This document shows, piece by piece, positions 1 through 6,682 of a DNA stretch of 7,740 nucleotides (position 1 is the first letter of the stretch; the number at the start of each line of letters is the position of its first letter). A program made the translations under genes and the position numbers. A model generated the notes under the pieces. That model saw only the letters and a program-made list of their open reading frames with translations, ran no database searches and had not been told where the DNA came from. The DNA is from a bacterium (lineage in GTDB: Bacteria > Desulfobacterota > GWC2-55-46), in contig SCQA01000150.1 of the NCBI GenBank assembly GCA_004298725.1, forward strand, positions 1 to 7,740. Reading direction: 5' to 3'.

Positions 1-990
1 GCCTGTACGCACCATTATTGAGAATTCATCGTCAAGGCGTTTTCCGGCGTCACCAGGCTTTACGTTTTTTATGTTGAAGGCCACAAGCGATGCCCTTTGA
101 TTGGCTTTCAGCGTGCCTATTACGCTGACTTCCGGTATTTCAGTTAGCCCGGATAAAATCATGCTTATAAGGCTTTCTTCATGCGCGCGTACTTTATCAA
201 CGCCAACGCCAATCAGAAATTCAACGCCTGCCATCAGCCCGCCGATGCCCGGCGTGTTCATGGTGCCGGACTCAAGCCTCTCCGGTGTTTCAAGCACAAG
301 GTCAAGCTCGCCTGTGCCGCCGCTTACAAGCGGCTCCGGCTCAATGCCTTCTTTGATGTAAAGAAAGCCCGTGCCCTGCGGGCCAAACAGGGCTTTGTGG
401 CCGGTGGCGGCAAGTATGTCAATGCCTGACGCGTTTAAATCAATAGGCAGGGCGCCTGCGGTTTGCGCGGCGTCAAGCATGAAGAGCACGCCCTTGCTTT
501 TGCATACAGCGGCAATTTCGTCAATTGGCTGAAGCGTACCGAATACGTTAGACGCGTGAGAGAGGCAGACTATTTTTGTTTGATTAGTAATGGCTACTGA
601 AATAGAGGCAGGGCTAATAAAACCAAATTTATCAGGACGAACCTTTGTAGTTTTTATGCCCGCTTTTTCAATGGTGTGAATAGTCTTTGCAACGGAGTTG
701 TGCTCAAAGGACGTTGTAACGACGTGGTCTGACGGTTTTAAAAGCCCTTTAAGAGCGATATTTATGCCCTCTGTGGCGTTTTTTGTAAAAACAATGCGCG
801 ACGAGTCGGAAAGGGAAAAGAGCTTTGCAACGGCCTCTCTTGCGTCAAACACGGCCCTGCTCGCCTCAATGGCCATGCGATGGCTTGCCCTGCCGGGGTT
901 GCCGCCGATGTTTCTGAGAATGTAATCAACTTTTTTATAAACGGTTTCGGGTTTTGGAAACGACGTTGCCGCGTTATCGAGGTATATCAT
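1..990 (-). CDS. Cysteine desulfurase-family class V aminotransferase (partial, C-terminus off window)
   Basis: PLP-dependent enzyme of the NifS/Csd type, which removes sulfur (or selenium) from cysteine or selenocysteine. I translated 330 residues from the ATG at 990; the frame is open to base 1. The N-terminus MIYLDNAATSFPKP is typical of the family. Visible active-site features are FEHNS (His97, stacking on PLP), SHASN (Asn148), LDAAQ (Asp173, Gln176) and GHK (Lys199, the Schiff-base lysine, in ATGHKALFGPQG). The window ends at IMVRTG, just before where the family normally has its HCAP loop with the catalytic Cys, so desulfurase activity cannot be judged here. Usual length is about 380 residues, so some 50 are missing. 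The in-frame TAA four codons upstream rules out an earlier start. No clear Shine-Dalgarno is visible. It lies 50 nt after rodA in the same direction and is probably co-transcribed. The N-terminal half resembles the subgroup sometimes found beside selD, but selenium metabolism is only a possibility here. Confidence 0.9.
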   Translation of the reverse strand, partial: MIYLDNAATSFPKPETVYKKVDYILRNIGGNPGRASHRMAIEASRAVFDAREAVAKLFSLSDSSRIVFTKNATEGINIALKGLLKPSDHVVTTSFEHNSVAKTIHTIEKAGIKTTKVRPDKFGFISPASISVAITNQTKIVCLSHASNVFGTLQPIDEIAAVCKSKGVLFMLDAAQTAGALPIDLNASGIDILAATGHKALFGPQGTGFLYIKEGIEPEPLVSGGTGELDLVLETPERLESGTMNTPGIGGLMAGVEFLIGVGVDKVRAHEESLISMILSGLTEIPEVSVIGTLKANQRASLVAFNIKNVKPGDAGKRLDDEFSIMVRTG

Positions 991-1040
991 GGTGTAATAT
1001 TAGCAGACTTTAAGACGTTGGTCATTCAAAATCAAGAGCT

Positions 1041-2132
1041 TTAGAACATGAACCGCCGCATTCTGATATTTATAAGCAGTCCCACGGCTATCATCGTAGT
1101 TATTAGAAACGACCCGCCGTAGCTGATTAGCGGCAGGGGTACTCCCACCACTGGTAAAAGGCCGGAGACCATGCCCATGTTTATTGTAACGTGCCAGAAT
1201 ATCATGGCCGTTATGCCGAAGGAGAGAAGGAAACCGAAACGGTCTTTTGACGTGTTTGACGCGCTAAGGCCCCCGAGCACAAGCCCAAGAAAAAGAGAAA
1301 TGACAACGAGCGAACCAATGGCGCCCCATTCTTCTGCGAATGCGGAGAAGATAAAGTCCGTGTGGTGCTCCGGCAGAAACATGAGCTTGCCTTGCGTGCC
1401 TTTGGTAAAGCCCTTGCCGAACATGCCGCCGGAGCCTATGGCTATTTTGGATTGCATTATGTGGTAACCGGTGCCGCGTATGTCCATTGCCGGGTCTAAA
1501 AAGCTCATGAGGCGGGCTTTTTGGTACGCCTTTAACGCCTTCCACGCAAACGGCGCGGCGACGGCAAAGGCAACGACAAGACCGGCGATAACGCGGAACC
1601 TTATTTTTACAATCAGCGCCATTGAGCCGAATATCATGCAAAGGATTATGCCGGTGCCGAGGTCAGGTTGTTTGGCTATCATCAGAAACGGCACGAGAAG
1701 AAAGAGGGCGGGTATGGCAAGGTCCTTAAGCCCCATGCCGCGCTCCGGCATGTTACGGGCGCTGAAGTACCTTGCAAGCACGACTATAAGCGCGAGTTTA
1801 GCGAATTCGGACGGCTGAATGGTGAAGAAGCCGAGGCTTATCCACCTTTTCGCGCCTGACGCGGAGCGGCCTATGGCAAAGACTGCCACAAGCGAAAGTA
1901 TGGACGCTCCGTAAATGACGTAAGCAAACCGCTCAAGCAGTGAATAATTGATGAAGACGGCGGTAAGCATTAGTGAAAGGCCGATTAAGAGCCAGTAAAT
2001 TTCTTTTTTGTAAATGGCAGGCGACTTGACGTAAATGGCGCTGTACACGGCGGCAAGGCCTACAACGCATAGCGCCGCTGTAACGCAAAATAGCATCCAG
2101 TCGAAATGAGTAAGAAGCCGCCTGTCAATCAT
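1041..2132 (-). CDS. rodA: RodA, SEDS-family peptidoglycan glycosyltransferase
   Basis: Inner-membrane polymerase that extends glycan strands from lipid II during lateral wall growth, working as a pair with PBP2. The 363 residues match the usual length and form about ten hydrophobic segments. Family signatures seen in order are KRW (Trp97), QPSEFAK (106-112), KQPDLGT (154-160), FGKGF (238-242), PEHHTDFIF (254-262) and the C-terminal block NMGMVSGLLPVVG plus PLISYGGS (318-341). Asp259 in HTDFIF matches the conserved periplasmic-loop aspartate needed for polymerase activity in RodA. RodA is preferred over FtsW because the gene sits directly behind PBP2 and after mreBCD. The ATG overlaps the end of mrdA by 8 nt (ATGATTGA), and an AAGGA lies 8 nt upstream inside mrdA, so translational coupling is likely. 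The protein looks intact. Confidence 0.97.
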   Translation of the reverse strand: MIDRRLLTHFDWMLFCVTAALCVVGLAAVYSAIYVKSPAIYKKEIYWLLIGLSLMLTAVFINYSLLERFAYVIYGASILSLVAVFAIGRSASGAKRWISLGFFTIQPSEFAKLALIVVLARYFSARNMPERGMGLKDLAIPALFLLVPFLMIAKQPDLGTGIILCMIFGSMALIVKIRFRVIAGLVVAFAVAAPFAWKALKAYQKARLMSFLDPAMDIRGTGYHIMQSKIAIGSGGMFGKGFTKGTQGKLMFLPEHHTDFIFSAFAEEWGAIGSLVVISLFLGLVLGGLSASNTSKDRFGFLLSFGITAMIFWHVTINMGMVSGLLPVVGVPLPLISYGGSFLITTMIAVGLLINIRMRRFMF

Positions 2133-4104
2133 TGGTATCTTCCTTTTTTATCGTGAGCACTGCCTCTGCCGGCACGGCCGGTTGCAACGGTTTTCCATCT
2201 TCGTTTTTGCCCTTATCTTTAGTAACCGGTTCAGCCGCTGTTTTTGGCACGGCTTCAGCCGCTGTTTTTGGCACGGCGTTTTCAAGCGTTTGCTTGAGGT
2301 ACGCTTTTATAACCTGATGCGCTACGGGCGCGGCGGCGCTTGCGCCGAAACCGCCGTGTTCCACTATGACGGCAACGGCTATTTTAGGGTTGTCGTACGG
2401 GGCGTAGCCTGCAAACCACGCGTGGTCGCGTAATCTGTAGGTTATGCTTTTGACGTTCTTTGTTCTTTTTATAAGTTTTGAAACCTGCGCCGTTCCTGTC
2501 TTGCCGGCTATGTTAAGCCCTCCCGCGCCAAGCGACTGCGCTGTGCCGCCATGCTCGTGCACGACGCCCATCAGCGCTTCTTTTACGGCGTTAAGCGTGG
2601 TTTCGGATACGTTAAGGCTACCTCTTTGCATTGGCGTAAAGCTCTTTGTAACTTTTCCGGCGGGCGTTTTTATCTCTTCTATAATTTGAGGAGTGTAGAG
2701 CTTGCCGCCGTTGGCAATAGCGGCGTAAGCCGTGGCAAGCTGAAGCGGCGTTGTGAGCATATACCCCTGGCCCACGGAGACGCTTATGGTTTCGCCGTCA
2801 TACCACCGTGTTTTGTAAACGGCTTTTTTCCATTGCGTGGACGGCACAAGGCCTGACTTTTCGTTTTGAAGCGGTATGCCGGTCTTTTGGCCGAAGCCGA
2901 AGCCTCTTGAATATTGGGCAAGTTTGTCAACGCCCATTTTAAGTCCCACCTGATAAAAGAACGTATCGGATGATTCCACGATGGCTCTGTGGACGTTTAT
3001 GGTGCCGTGGCCTTCTTCTTTCCAGTCACGGTATTCCCTACCGGCGAACCAGAATGACGGACCGGAGTATATCGTTGTTTTAGCGGTTATTACCTTTTCT
3101 TCGAGCGCGGCGGCCGCGTGAATGGGCTTAAACGTCGAAGCCGGCGGGTAAAGCCCCTGTATTGGTCTATTTGTGAATATGTTAAGCGGGTTTTCCGTCA
3201 ACTCTCGCCACATATCTTTGGATATTCCTCCGGCAAGGGCGTTAGGGTCGAACGCGGGGGCGCTGACAAAGGCGAGGATTTTGCCGGTATCAGGCTCTAT
3301 GGCCACCACCGCCCCTGCCTTGTCCCTCATGGCGTCCCATGCGGCTATTTGCGCGTGTATGTCAATCGTCAGACGTAAGTCGCTACCCGGGTACGACGCG
3401 GTTCTGCTGGCTATGTTGATTTTTCTGCCAAGCGCGTCAACTTCTATTTCTTTTGCGCCGTCAACGCCCCGGAGGTCGTTTTCGAGCGATTTTTCAAGGC
3501 CGTATTTTCCAGTCAGGTCGCCGGGCGCGTACTTCTGCGCGTCTTTAAATTCTTTCAGCTCTCTGTCGCTTATTTCGCCGAGATACCCTATCAGGTGCGC
3601 GAACGCGTCGGAATATATGTAGTGCCGTTTGGGGCTTACTTCAAGTATAACGCCGGGCATTTCAAATTTGAAGCTTTCTATCTTTACGGTATCTTCCCAT
3701 GAGAGGTCTTCTTTAAGTTTGACGGCTTGAAACGGCGGCCTGTCTTCCGATTGTTCAAGCCTGTCGTTTATTGTTTCTTCCGGTATGTCGAGGAGCGTTT
3801 TAAGCTGTTCTTTTGTTTTTGCCCAGTCTTTTACGTCCTCCGGTACAAGATAGAGGTCAAAGCCGGGCCTGTTTTCGACAATCTTTATGCCGTTTTTATC
3901 GTATATCATTCCCCTTGGGGCCGGAGATTTAATCGAGCGTATCCTGTTGTTTTTCGAAAGGTCGCCGTAGTATTCGCTGTCTTTTACCTGAAGGTACCAA
4001 AACCTTGCGAGCAAAATGAAGAAGGCCGCGGCTACTATTATTGCCGCGAAAAATGCCCGGCCTTTAAGGTCAGACGGTTCTCTGTCTTTAAAGTATTCGC
4101 TCAC
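2125..4104 (-). CDS. mrdA: Penicillin-binding protein 2 (elongasome transpeptidase)
   Basis: Class B PBP that crosslinks the glycan strands made by RodA; a bitopic inner-membrane protein with a periplasmic catalytic domain. Of 659 residues, about 16-38 form the single membrane anchor. The N-terminal dimerisation/pedestal module follows, with the typical PRGMIYDKNG (63-72), HLIGYLGEIS (170-179) and GLEKSLENDLRG (202-213). The transpeptidase motifs are complete: STFK (Ser323 nucleophile, Lys326), SSD (378-380, the SxD variant usual in PBP2) and KTGT (535-538). The start is GTG at 4104. It is supported by GGAG 6 nt upstream and by sitting 3 nt after the mreD stop. The last ~57 residues, after the transpeptidase fold, are rich in Ala, Pro, Lys and Glu and include an exact eight-residue duplication. 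Ligands of the zinc site described in other PBP2s appear partly replaced (Gly348, Ser379). The catalytic part looks functional. Confidence 0.97.
   Translation of the reverse strand: MSEYFKDREPSDLKGRAFFAAIIVAAAFFILLARFWYLQVKDSEYYGDLSKNNRIRSIKSPAPRGMIYDKNGIKIVENRPGFDLYLVPEDVKDWAKTKEQLKTLLDIPEETINDRLEQSEDRPPFQAVKLKEDLSWEDTVKIESFKFEMPGVILEVSPKRHYIYSDAFAHLIGYLGEISDRELKEFKDAQKYAPGDLTGKYGLEKSLENDLRGVDGAKEIEVDALGRKINIASRTASYPGSDLRLTIDIHAQIAAWDAMRDKAGAVVAIEPDTGKILAFVSAPAFDPNALAGGISKDMWRELTENPLNIFTNRPIQGLYPPASTFKPIHAAAALEEKVITAKTTIYSGPSFWFAGREYRDWKEEGHGTINVHRAIVESSDTFFYQVGLKMGVDKLAQYSRGFGFGQKTGIPLQNEKSGLVPSTQWKKAVYKTRWYDGETISVSVGQGYMLTTPLQLATAYAAIANGGKLYTPQIIEEIKTPAGKVTKSFTPMQRGSLNVSETTLNAVKEALMGVVHEHGGTAQSLGAGGLNIAGKTGTAQVSKLIKRTKNVKSITYRLRDHAWFAGYAPYDNPKIAVAVIVEHGGFGASAAAPVAHQVIKAYLKQTLENAVPKTAAEAVPKTAAEPVTKDKGKNEDGKPLQPAVPAEAVLTIKKEDTND
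2139..2145 (-). promoter_or_regulatory. Ribosome binding site of rodA inside the mrdA 3' end
   Basis: AAGGAAG on the minus strand, with AAGGA ending 8 nt before the rodA ATG. It lies within the last codons of mrdA and supports the overlapping start at 2132. Confidence 0.7.
2230..2277 (-). repeat. Perfect 24-bp tandem duplication in the PBP2 tail
   Basis: Two adjacent identical 24-bp units (2230-2253 and 2254-2277) within mrdA. They encode AVPKTAAE twice, residues 610-617 and 618-625. The following EPVTKD may be a decayed third copy. The unit length keeps the frame. The repeat lies in the low-complexity extension after the transpeptidase domain, so it probably has little effect on catalysis. 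The absence of any mismatch suggests a recent slippage duplication. Confidence 0.95.
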
Positions 4105-4107
4105 GAA

Positions 4108-4593
4108 TCACTCCGTGTTTGCGAGCCCGGGCTTATTAAGGCGCGAAGATATCCTCATAAGAAGCAGTATTACCGCTGGGGCGAATGCCGCGGTAATGGC
4201 GGCCTTAAGAAGAGTGCGCAATAGAAACGGGGCTTTTAACCCGATAAAACTCATAAGCAGGTACACAATCAGTCCTTTTGCAAAGGCAAGGGTAAATGCC
4301 CCTCCGGCCCTCATGGCCGGGCTTGAGAAATGCACTCTTTTAGACATAAGGTGGACAATAAGGAATATAGACACAAGCGCCAACGAAGTAAGGCCGAAGA
4401 TGCCTCCGGTCAGAGCGTCTTCCATATACCCAAGCGCGAATGCAACGGCAACGCCTGCAACGGAAGCCTTTCTGAAGCCGATATAAAAGACAAAGAGCAG
4501 GGGAATATCCGGTAAAGGGACGGACTGAAACACGGTGCTTTTAAGCGCCAAATAAATAAGCGTGAGGGGAGGGAAGATGAGAAACTCTTTCAT
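4108..4593 (-). CDS. mreD: MreD, rod shape-determining membrane protein
   Basis: Small integral inner-membrane protein of the elongasome that partners MreC. The 161 residues match the usual length of about 160-170. They are almost entirely hydrophobic, with five or six predicted membrane segments (roughly 4-22, 28-44, 46-58, 65-84, 98-118 and 126-147) and a short basic/polar C-terminus. The motif GYMEDALTGGIFGL (55-68) matches the conserved acidic-glycine signature of MreD, which is otherwise poorly conserved. Placement between mreC and mrdA is the standard order and strengthens the call. I find no in-frame ATG, GTG or TTG in the gap back to mreC, so ATG 4593 is the only reasonable start. It lacks a convincing Shine-Dalgarno and has a GC-rich stem just upstream. 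Confidence 0.93.
   Translation of the reverse strand: MKEFLIFPPLTLIYLALKSTVFQSVPLPDIPLLFVFYIGFRKASVAGVAVAFALGYMEDALTGGIFGLTSLALVSIFLIVHLMSKRVHFSSPAMRAGGAFTLAFAKGLIVYLLMSFIGLKAPFLLRTLLKAAITAAFAPAVILLLMRISSRLNKPGLANTE
4111..4114 (-). promoter_or_regulatory. Ribosome binding site deciding the GTG start of mrdA
   Basis: GGAG on the minus strand, 6 nt before GTG, lying in the last codons and stop of mreD (ACG GAG TGA TTC GTG). It fixes the non-ATG start of PBP2 and implies coupling to mreD translation. Confidence 0.75.
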
Positions 4594-4599
4594 TTTGAT

Positions 4600-4621
4600 G
4601 CGGCCGTTCCAAGCCGCGGCC
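4600..4621 (-). other. GC-rich potential hairpin before the mreD start
   Basis: In the 57-nt mreC-mreD gap the minus-strand RNA can form either GCGGC/GCCGC (4613-4617 with 4600-4604, 8-nt loop) or CGGCC/GGCCG (4617-4621 with 4602-4606, 10-nt loop). The two stems exclude each other. They end 6-8 nt before the ATG, where a ribosome binding site would lie. There is no U-tract, so this is not an intrinsic terminator. Each stem is only 5 bp, so function is uncertain. Confidence 0.35.
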
Positions 4622-4650
4622 TTTTCAGTGCGCGCCGATTGATTAACATG

Positions 4651-5484
4651 TTATTCCAAAACCGTGCCGATGTCGGTGACGATAAGCACTTCCTCAAGTT
4701 TTCTGCTCATCTCTACCGCCGGCCAAACGTCTATTTGTTTAAAGAAGTTGTCGCCGCCTTTTTCAGTTTTTATAACCGTGCCTACGACAAGCCCCTTGGG
4801 GAATATGCCTGTAAGGCCGGACGTGATAACTTCGTCGCCTGCCTGAACGTCGTCAAGTTGTCTTATGTATTTAAGATAGAGCGCGTCAGAGCCGTTGCCT
4901 TCAATAACGCCTTTGACTCTTGTTCTGCGAACCACGACGTCGATATTGGACCTTGGGTCGGTGTTTAAAAGCACCCGTGATGTGTTGGCGCCTGCGTTTA
5001 TAACGCGGCCCATTACGCCAAGCGGGGTTATTATTGCCATGTCTTTTTTAACGCCTTCGGCATGGCCTTTATTTATAAGCGCCGTACCGGCCCAGTCGTT
5101 TGTGCCGAATGAAATTACGCTTGCGGTTATCGTGGAAAAATCAGAATCTTCCTTGTAAGCGAGAAGTTCCTTAAGCCGCGCGTTAAGGTTTACTTCCTCG
5201 CGGAGCTTGTTGTTTTCGGCCTGCACTGCGATAAGGGCGGCTTTAAGCGAGTCGTTTTCGGTTTTCGTATTGAGAAGAAGGACATAGTTCTCAAATATCC
5301 CGATAACGCCGTTTTGCGCGCCTCCGGCGGCCTTCTCAATGGGCGACGCCATCGCGGTAAGGATGTCCTTTATCAGGGCGCCTCTGGCGGGTTCTTTTTT
5401 GTCGGTCAGCGCGAGGTGCAGAGAAAAAATAAGCAGTAGCGCCGAGGCGATGATTATTTGGTGTTTTTTAAGAAAAGAGGTCAT
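4651..5484 (-). CDS. mreC: MreC, rod shape-determining periplasmic scaffold
   Basis: Bitopic inner-membrane protein that assembles in the periplasm and activates PBP2-RodA. Of 277 residues, about 8-26 form the N-terminal membrane anchor, after a short basic cytoplasmic stub (KKH). A coiled-coil region rich in Leu, Lys and Glu spans about 66-110. The double beta-barrel MreC domain covers about 115-270. Within it VITSGLTGIFPKGLVVG (219-235) is the family's most recognisable stretch, preceded by VLLNTDPRSNIDV (171-183) and AGDEV (215-219). The length is at the short end; there is no proline-rich C-terminal tail of the kind some relatives carry. An in-frame stop (TGA) lies upstream with no start codon between, so ATG 5484 is the start. 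Its ribosome binding site is weak, so translation may depend on ribosomes arriving from mreB 26 nt upstream. Confidence 0.95.
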   Translation of the reverse strand: MTSFLKKHQIIIASALLLIFSLHLALTDKKEPARGALIKDILTAMASPIEKAAGGAQNGVIGIFENYVLLLNTKTENDSLKAALIAVQAENNKLREEVNLNARLKELLAYKEDSDFSTITASVISFGTNDWAGTALINKGHAEGVKKDMAIITPLGVMGRVINAGANTSRVLLNTDPRSNIDVVVRRTRVKGVIEGNGSDALYLKYIRQLDDVQAGDEVITSGLTGIFPKGLVVGTVIKTEKGGDNFFKQIDVWPAVEMSRKLEEVLIVTDIGTVLE

Positions 5485-5496
5485 CTCGCTACAAGG

Positions 5497-5515
5497 GCTG
5501 ACAATTCAAGTCAGC
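5497..5515 (-). other. Hairpin spanning the mreB stop codon
   Basis: Perfect inverted repeat GCTGAC-TTGAATT-GTCAGC on the minus strand: 6-bp arms, 7-nt loop. The mreB TGA stop lies in the 5' arm, and the 3' arm ends 12 nt before the mreC ATG. No U-tract follows, so it is not a classical intrinsic terminator. A role as a 3'-end stabiliser or processing site that lowers mreC relative to mreB is possible but inferred. Confidence 0.4.
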
Positions 5516-6542
5516 TCGGTATGGTTACCTCTCTCAGAAGTTGCATCTCGTCGAGAGCTTTTCCAGCGCCTTTGACCACGCAGGTGAGCGGGTCGTCCGC
5601 TATAATCACTGGCAGGTGAGTCTCTTCTCTTAAAATAATGTCGAGGTTTTTAAGAAGCGCCCCGCCGCCGGCAAGAACTATGCCCCTGTCAATGAGGTCG
5701 GCGGCAAGTTCAGGCGGAGTGGTTTCAAGCACGTGTTTGATGGCCTCTATAAGCGCGTTGATAGGCTCGTTTAATGCTTCCCGTATTTCAGACGGGTCTA
5801 TTTCAAGCGTAGCCGGTATTCCTGTTATGAGATTGGAGCCTTTTATTTCGAGTTTAGGTGTTTTGTCTTCCGGCATGGGAAGGCCAAGCGTCATTTTTAT
5901 CATTTCGGCCACGCCCGTGCCTATGGAGAGGTTGTGTTTTCTCTTTATGTATTGGACGATAACTTCGTCAAGCTTGTCGCCGCCTATTCTGACGGATTTG
6001 GCCTGTACTATGCCCGAGAGCGATATTACGGCTATTTCAGACGTGCCGCCGCCTATATCAACTATCATGTTGGCGGAAGGCTCGGTTATGGGAAGGCCGG
6101 CGCCAATGGCGGCGGCCATTGGTTCTTCTATCAGGTAAACCTCGGCGGCTCCGGCGGAATAGGCCGATTCTTTAACCGCCCTTTTTTCAACCTGCGTAAT
6201 GCCGGACGGGACGCCTATTATTATGCGCGGCCTTACAAGCAAGCGGCGGTTGTGAACTTTGGTTATAAAGTATTTCAGCATCTCCTCGGTAACTTCAAAG
6301 TCGGCTATGACGCCGTCTTTAAGCGGCCTTATAGCCATAATGTTGCCGGGCGTTCTTCCGAGCATGGCTTTGGCTTCTTTGCCTACGGCAAGCACCCTTT
6401 TGCCGCGTCCGTCTTTTTTAACGGCGACAACCGACGGCTCGTTTGATACTATGCCTTTGCCCTTAACGTATATAAGCGTGCTTGCGGTGCCGAGGTCTAT
6501 AGCAAGGTCGTTTGAGAAAAGACCGAGTATATAATTAAACAT
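5511..6542 (-). CDS. mreB: MreB, actin-like rod shape-determining protein
   Basis: Cytoplasmic ATP-binding actin homologue that forms membrane-bound filaments and directs the wall-elongation complex. The 343 residues are close to the usual 335-350. The first ten residues (MFNYILGLFS) are hydrophobic/amphipathic, as in the membrane-binding N-terminus of Gram-negative MreB. Nucleotide-fold motifs are complete: phosphate 1 DLGTAST (16-22), connect 1 EPMAAAIGAG (140-149), phosphate 2 DIGGGTSEIAV (162-172), the adenosine motif GIVLAGGGALL (287-297) and connect 2 VVKGAGKAL (322-330). It is the first gene of the operon. The ATG at 6542 has a strong AAGGAG 5 nt upstream, and a candidate promoter leaves a leader of about 30 nt. 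No changes in key residues are seen. Confidence 0.98.
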   Translation of the reverse strand: MFNYILGLFSNDLAIDLGTASTLIYVKGKGIVSNEPSVVAVKKDGRGKRVLAVGKEAKAMLGRTPGNIMAIRPLKDGVIADFEVTEEMLKYFITKVHNRRLLVRPRIIIGVPSGITQVEKRAVKESAYSAGAAEVYLIEEPMAAAIGAGLPITEPSANMIVDIGGGTSEIAVISLSGIVQAKSVRIGGDKLDEVIVQYIKRKHNLSIGTGVAEMIKMTLGLPMPEDKTPKLEIKGSNLITGIPATLEIDPSEIREALNEPINALIEAIKHVLETTPPELAADLIDRGIVLAGGGALLKNLDIILREETHLPVIIADDPLTCVVKGAGKALDEMQLLREVTIPS

Positions 6543-6547
6543 GAATG

Positions 6548-6553
6548 CTCCTT
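6548..6553 (-). promoter_or_regulatory. Ribosome binding site of mreB
   Basis: AAGGAG on the minus strand with 5-nt spacing to the ATG. It is a strong site, clearly better than those before mreC and mreD, in line with MreB being needed in greater amount. Confidence 0.85.
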
Positions 6554-6577
6554 AAAAAGGCTATTGCTAATCTTTTT

Positions 6578-6607
6578 ATGTTATCAAAAGAACAATCGTG
6601 TTAGCAA
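6578..6607 (-). promoter_or_regulatory. Candidate sigma70-type promoter for the mre operon
   Basis: On the minus strand, TTGCTA (6607-6602), an 18-bp spacer and TAACAT (6583-6578). Each box matches the consensus at four of six positions. Transcription would start near 6571, giving a leader of about 29 nt that contains the mreB ribosome binding site. It is flanked by a 7-bp inverted repeat, TTGCTAA (6564-6570) and TTAGCAA (6601-6607). The boxes were read by eye, so the assignment is tentative. Confidence 0.4.
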
Positions 6608-6628
6608 GCATAAAATGCTATAAATAAG

Positions 6629-6657
6629 TTGAATTTTCACGGAAAATTCATTAACAT
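6629..6657 (+). promoter_or_regulatory. Candidate sigma70-type promoter for the ppiD-like gene
   Basis: TTGAAT (6629-6634), a 17-bp spacer and TAACAT (6652-6657). Four of six bases match in each box and the spacing is ideal. Transcription would begin near 6664 and leave a leader of about 65 nt. The spacer is mostly taken up by a perfect palindrome. Confidence 0.45.
6630..6650. promoter_or_regulatory. Perfect 9-bp palindrome, possible operator
   Basis: TGAATTTTC-ACG-GAAAATTCA is a perfect inverted repeat with 9-bp arms and a 3-bp centre. It lies between the -35 and -10 boxes proposed for the ppiD-like gene and about 25 bp upstream of the proposed mreB -35. Symmetry and position fit a binding site for a dimeric regulator. 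No regulator is encoded in the window, so its identity is unknown. Confidence 0.45.
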
Positions 6658-6682
6658 GATAGACTGTTTTTCAAAAAAAACC

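Noticed and set aside
991..1040. Possible terminator or separate promoter between rodA and the aminotransferase.
   Set aside because: No stable stem or U-tract is present. A TTGAAT and TAATAT pair exists but its 21-bp spacing is too long for a sigma70 promoter. Read-through from rodA is simpler.
1264..1641. 125-codon minus-strand frame inside rodA.
   Set aside because: It is an alternative frame of an intact, motif-complete rodA; its Arg/His/Cys-rich translation is typical of a shadow frame.
3727..4224. Long plus-strand open frames opposite the mre operon (for example 3727-4224, 5638-6138 and 5934-6446, each about 165-170 codons).
   Set aside because: They lie antisense to strongly recognised genes, overlap each other, have no good start signals, and their translations resemble no family I know. 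They follow from the codon bias of the real genes.
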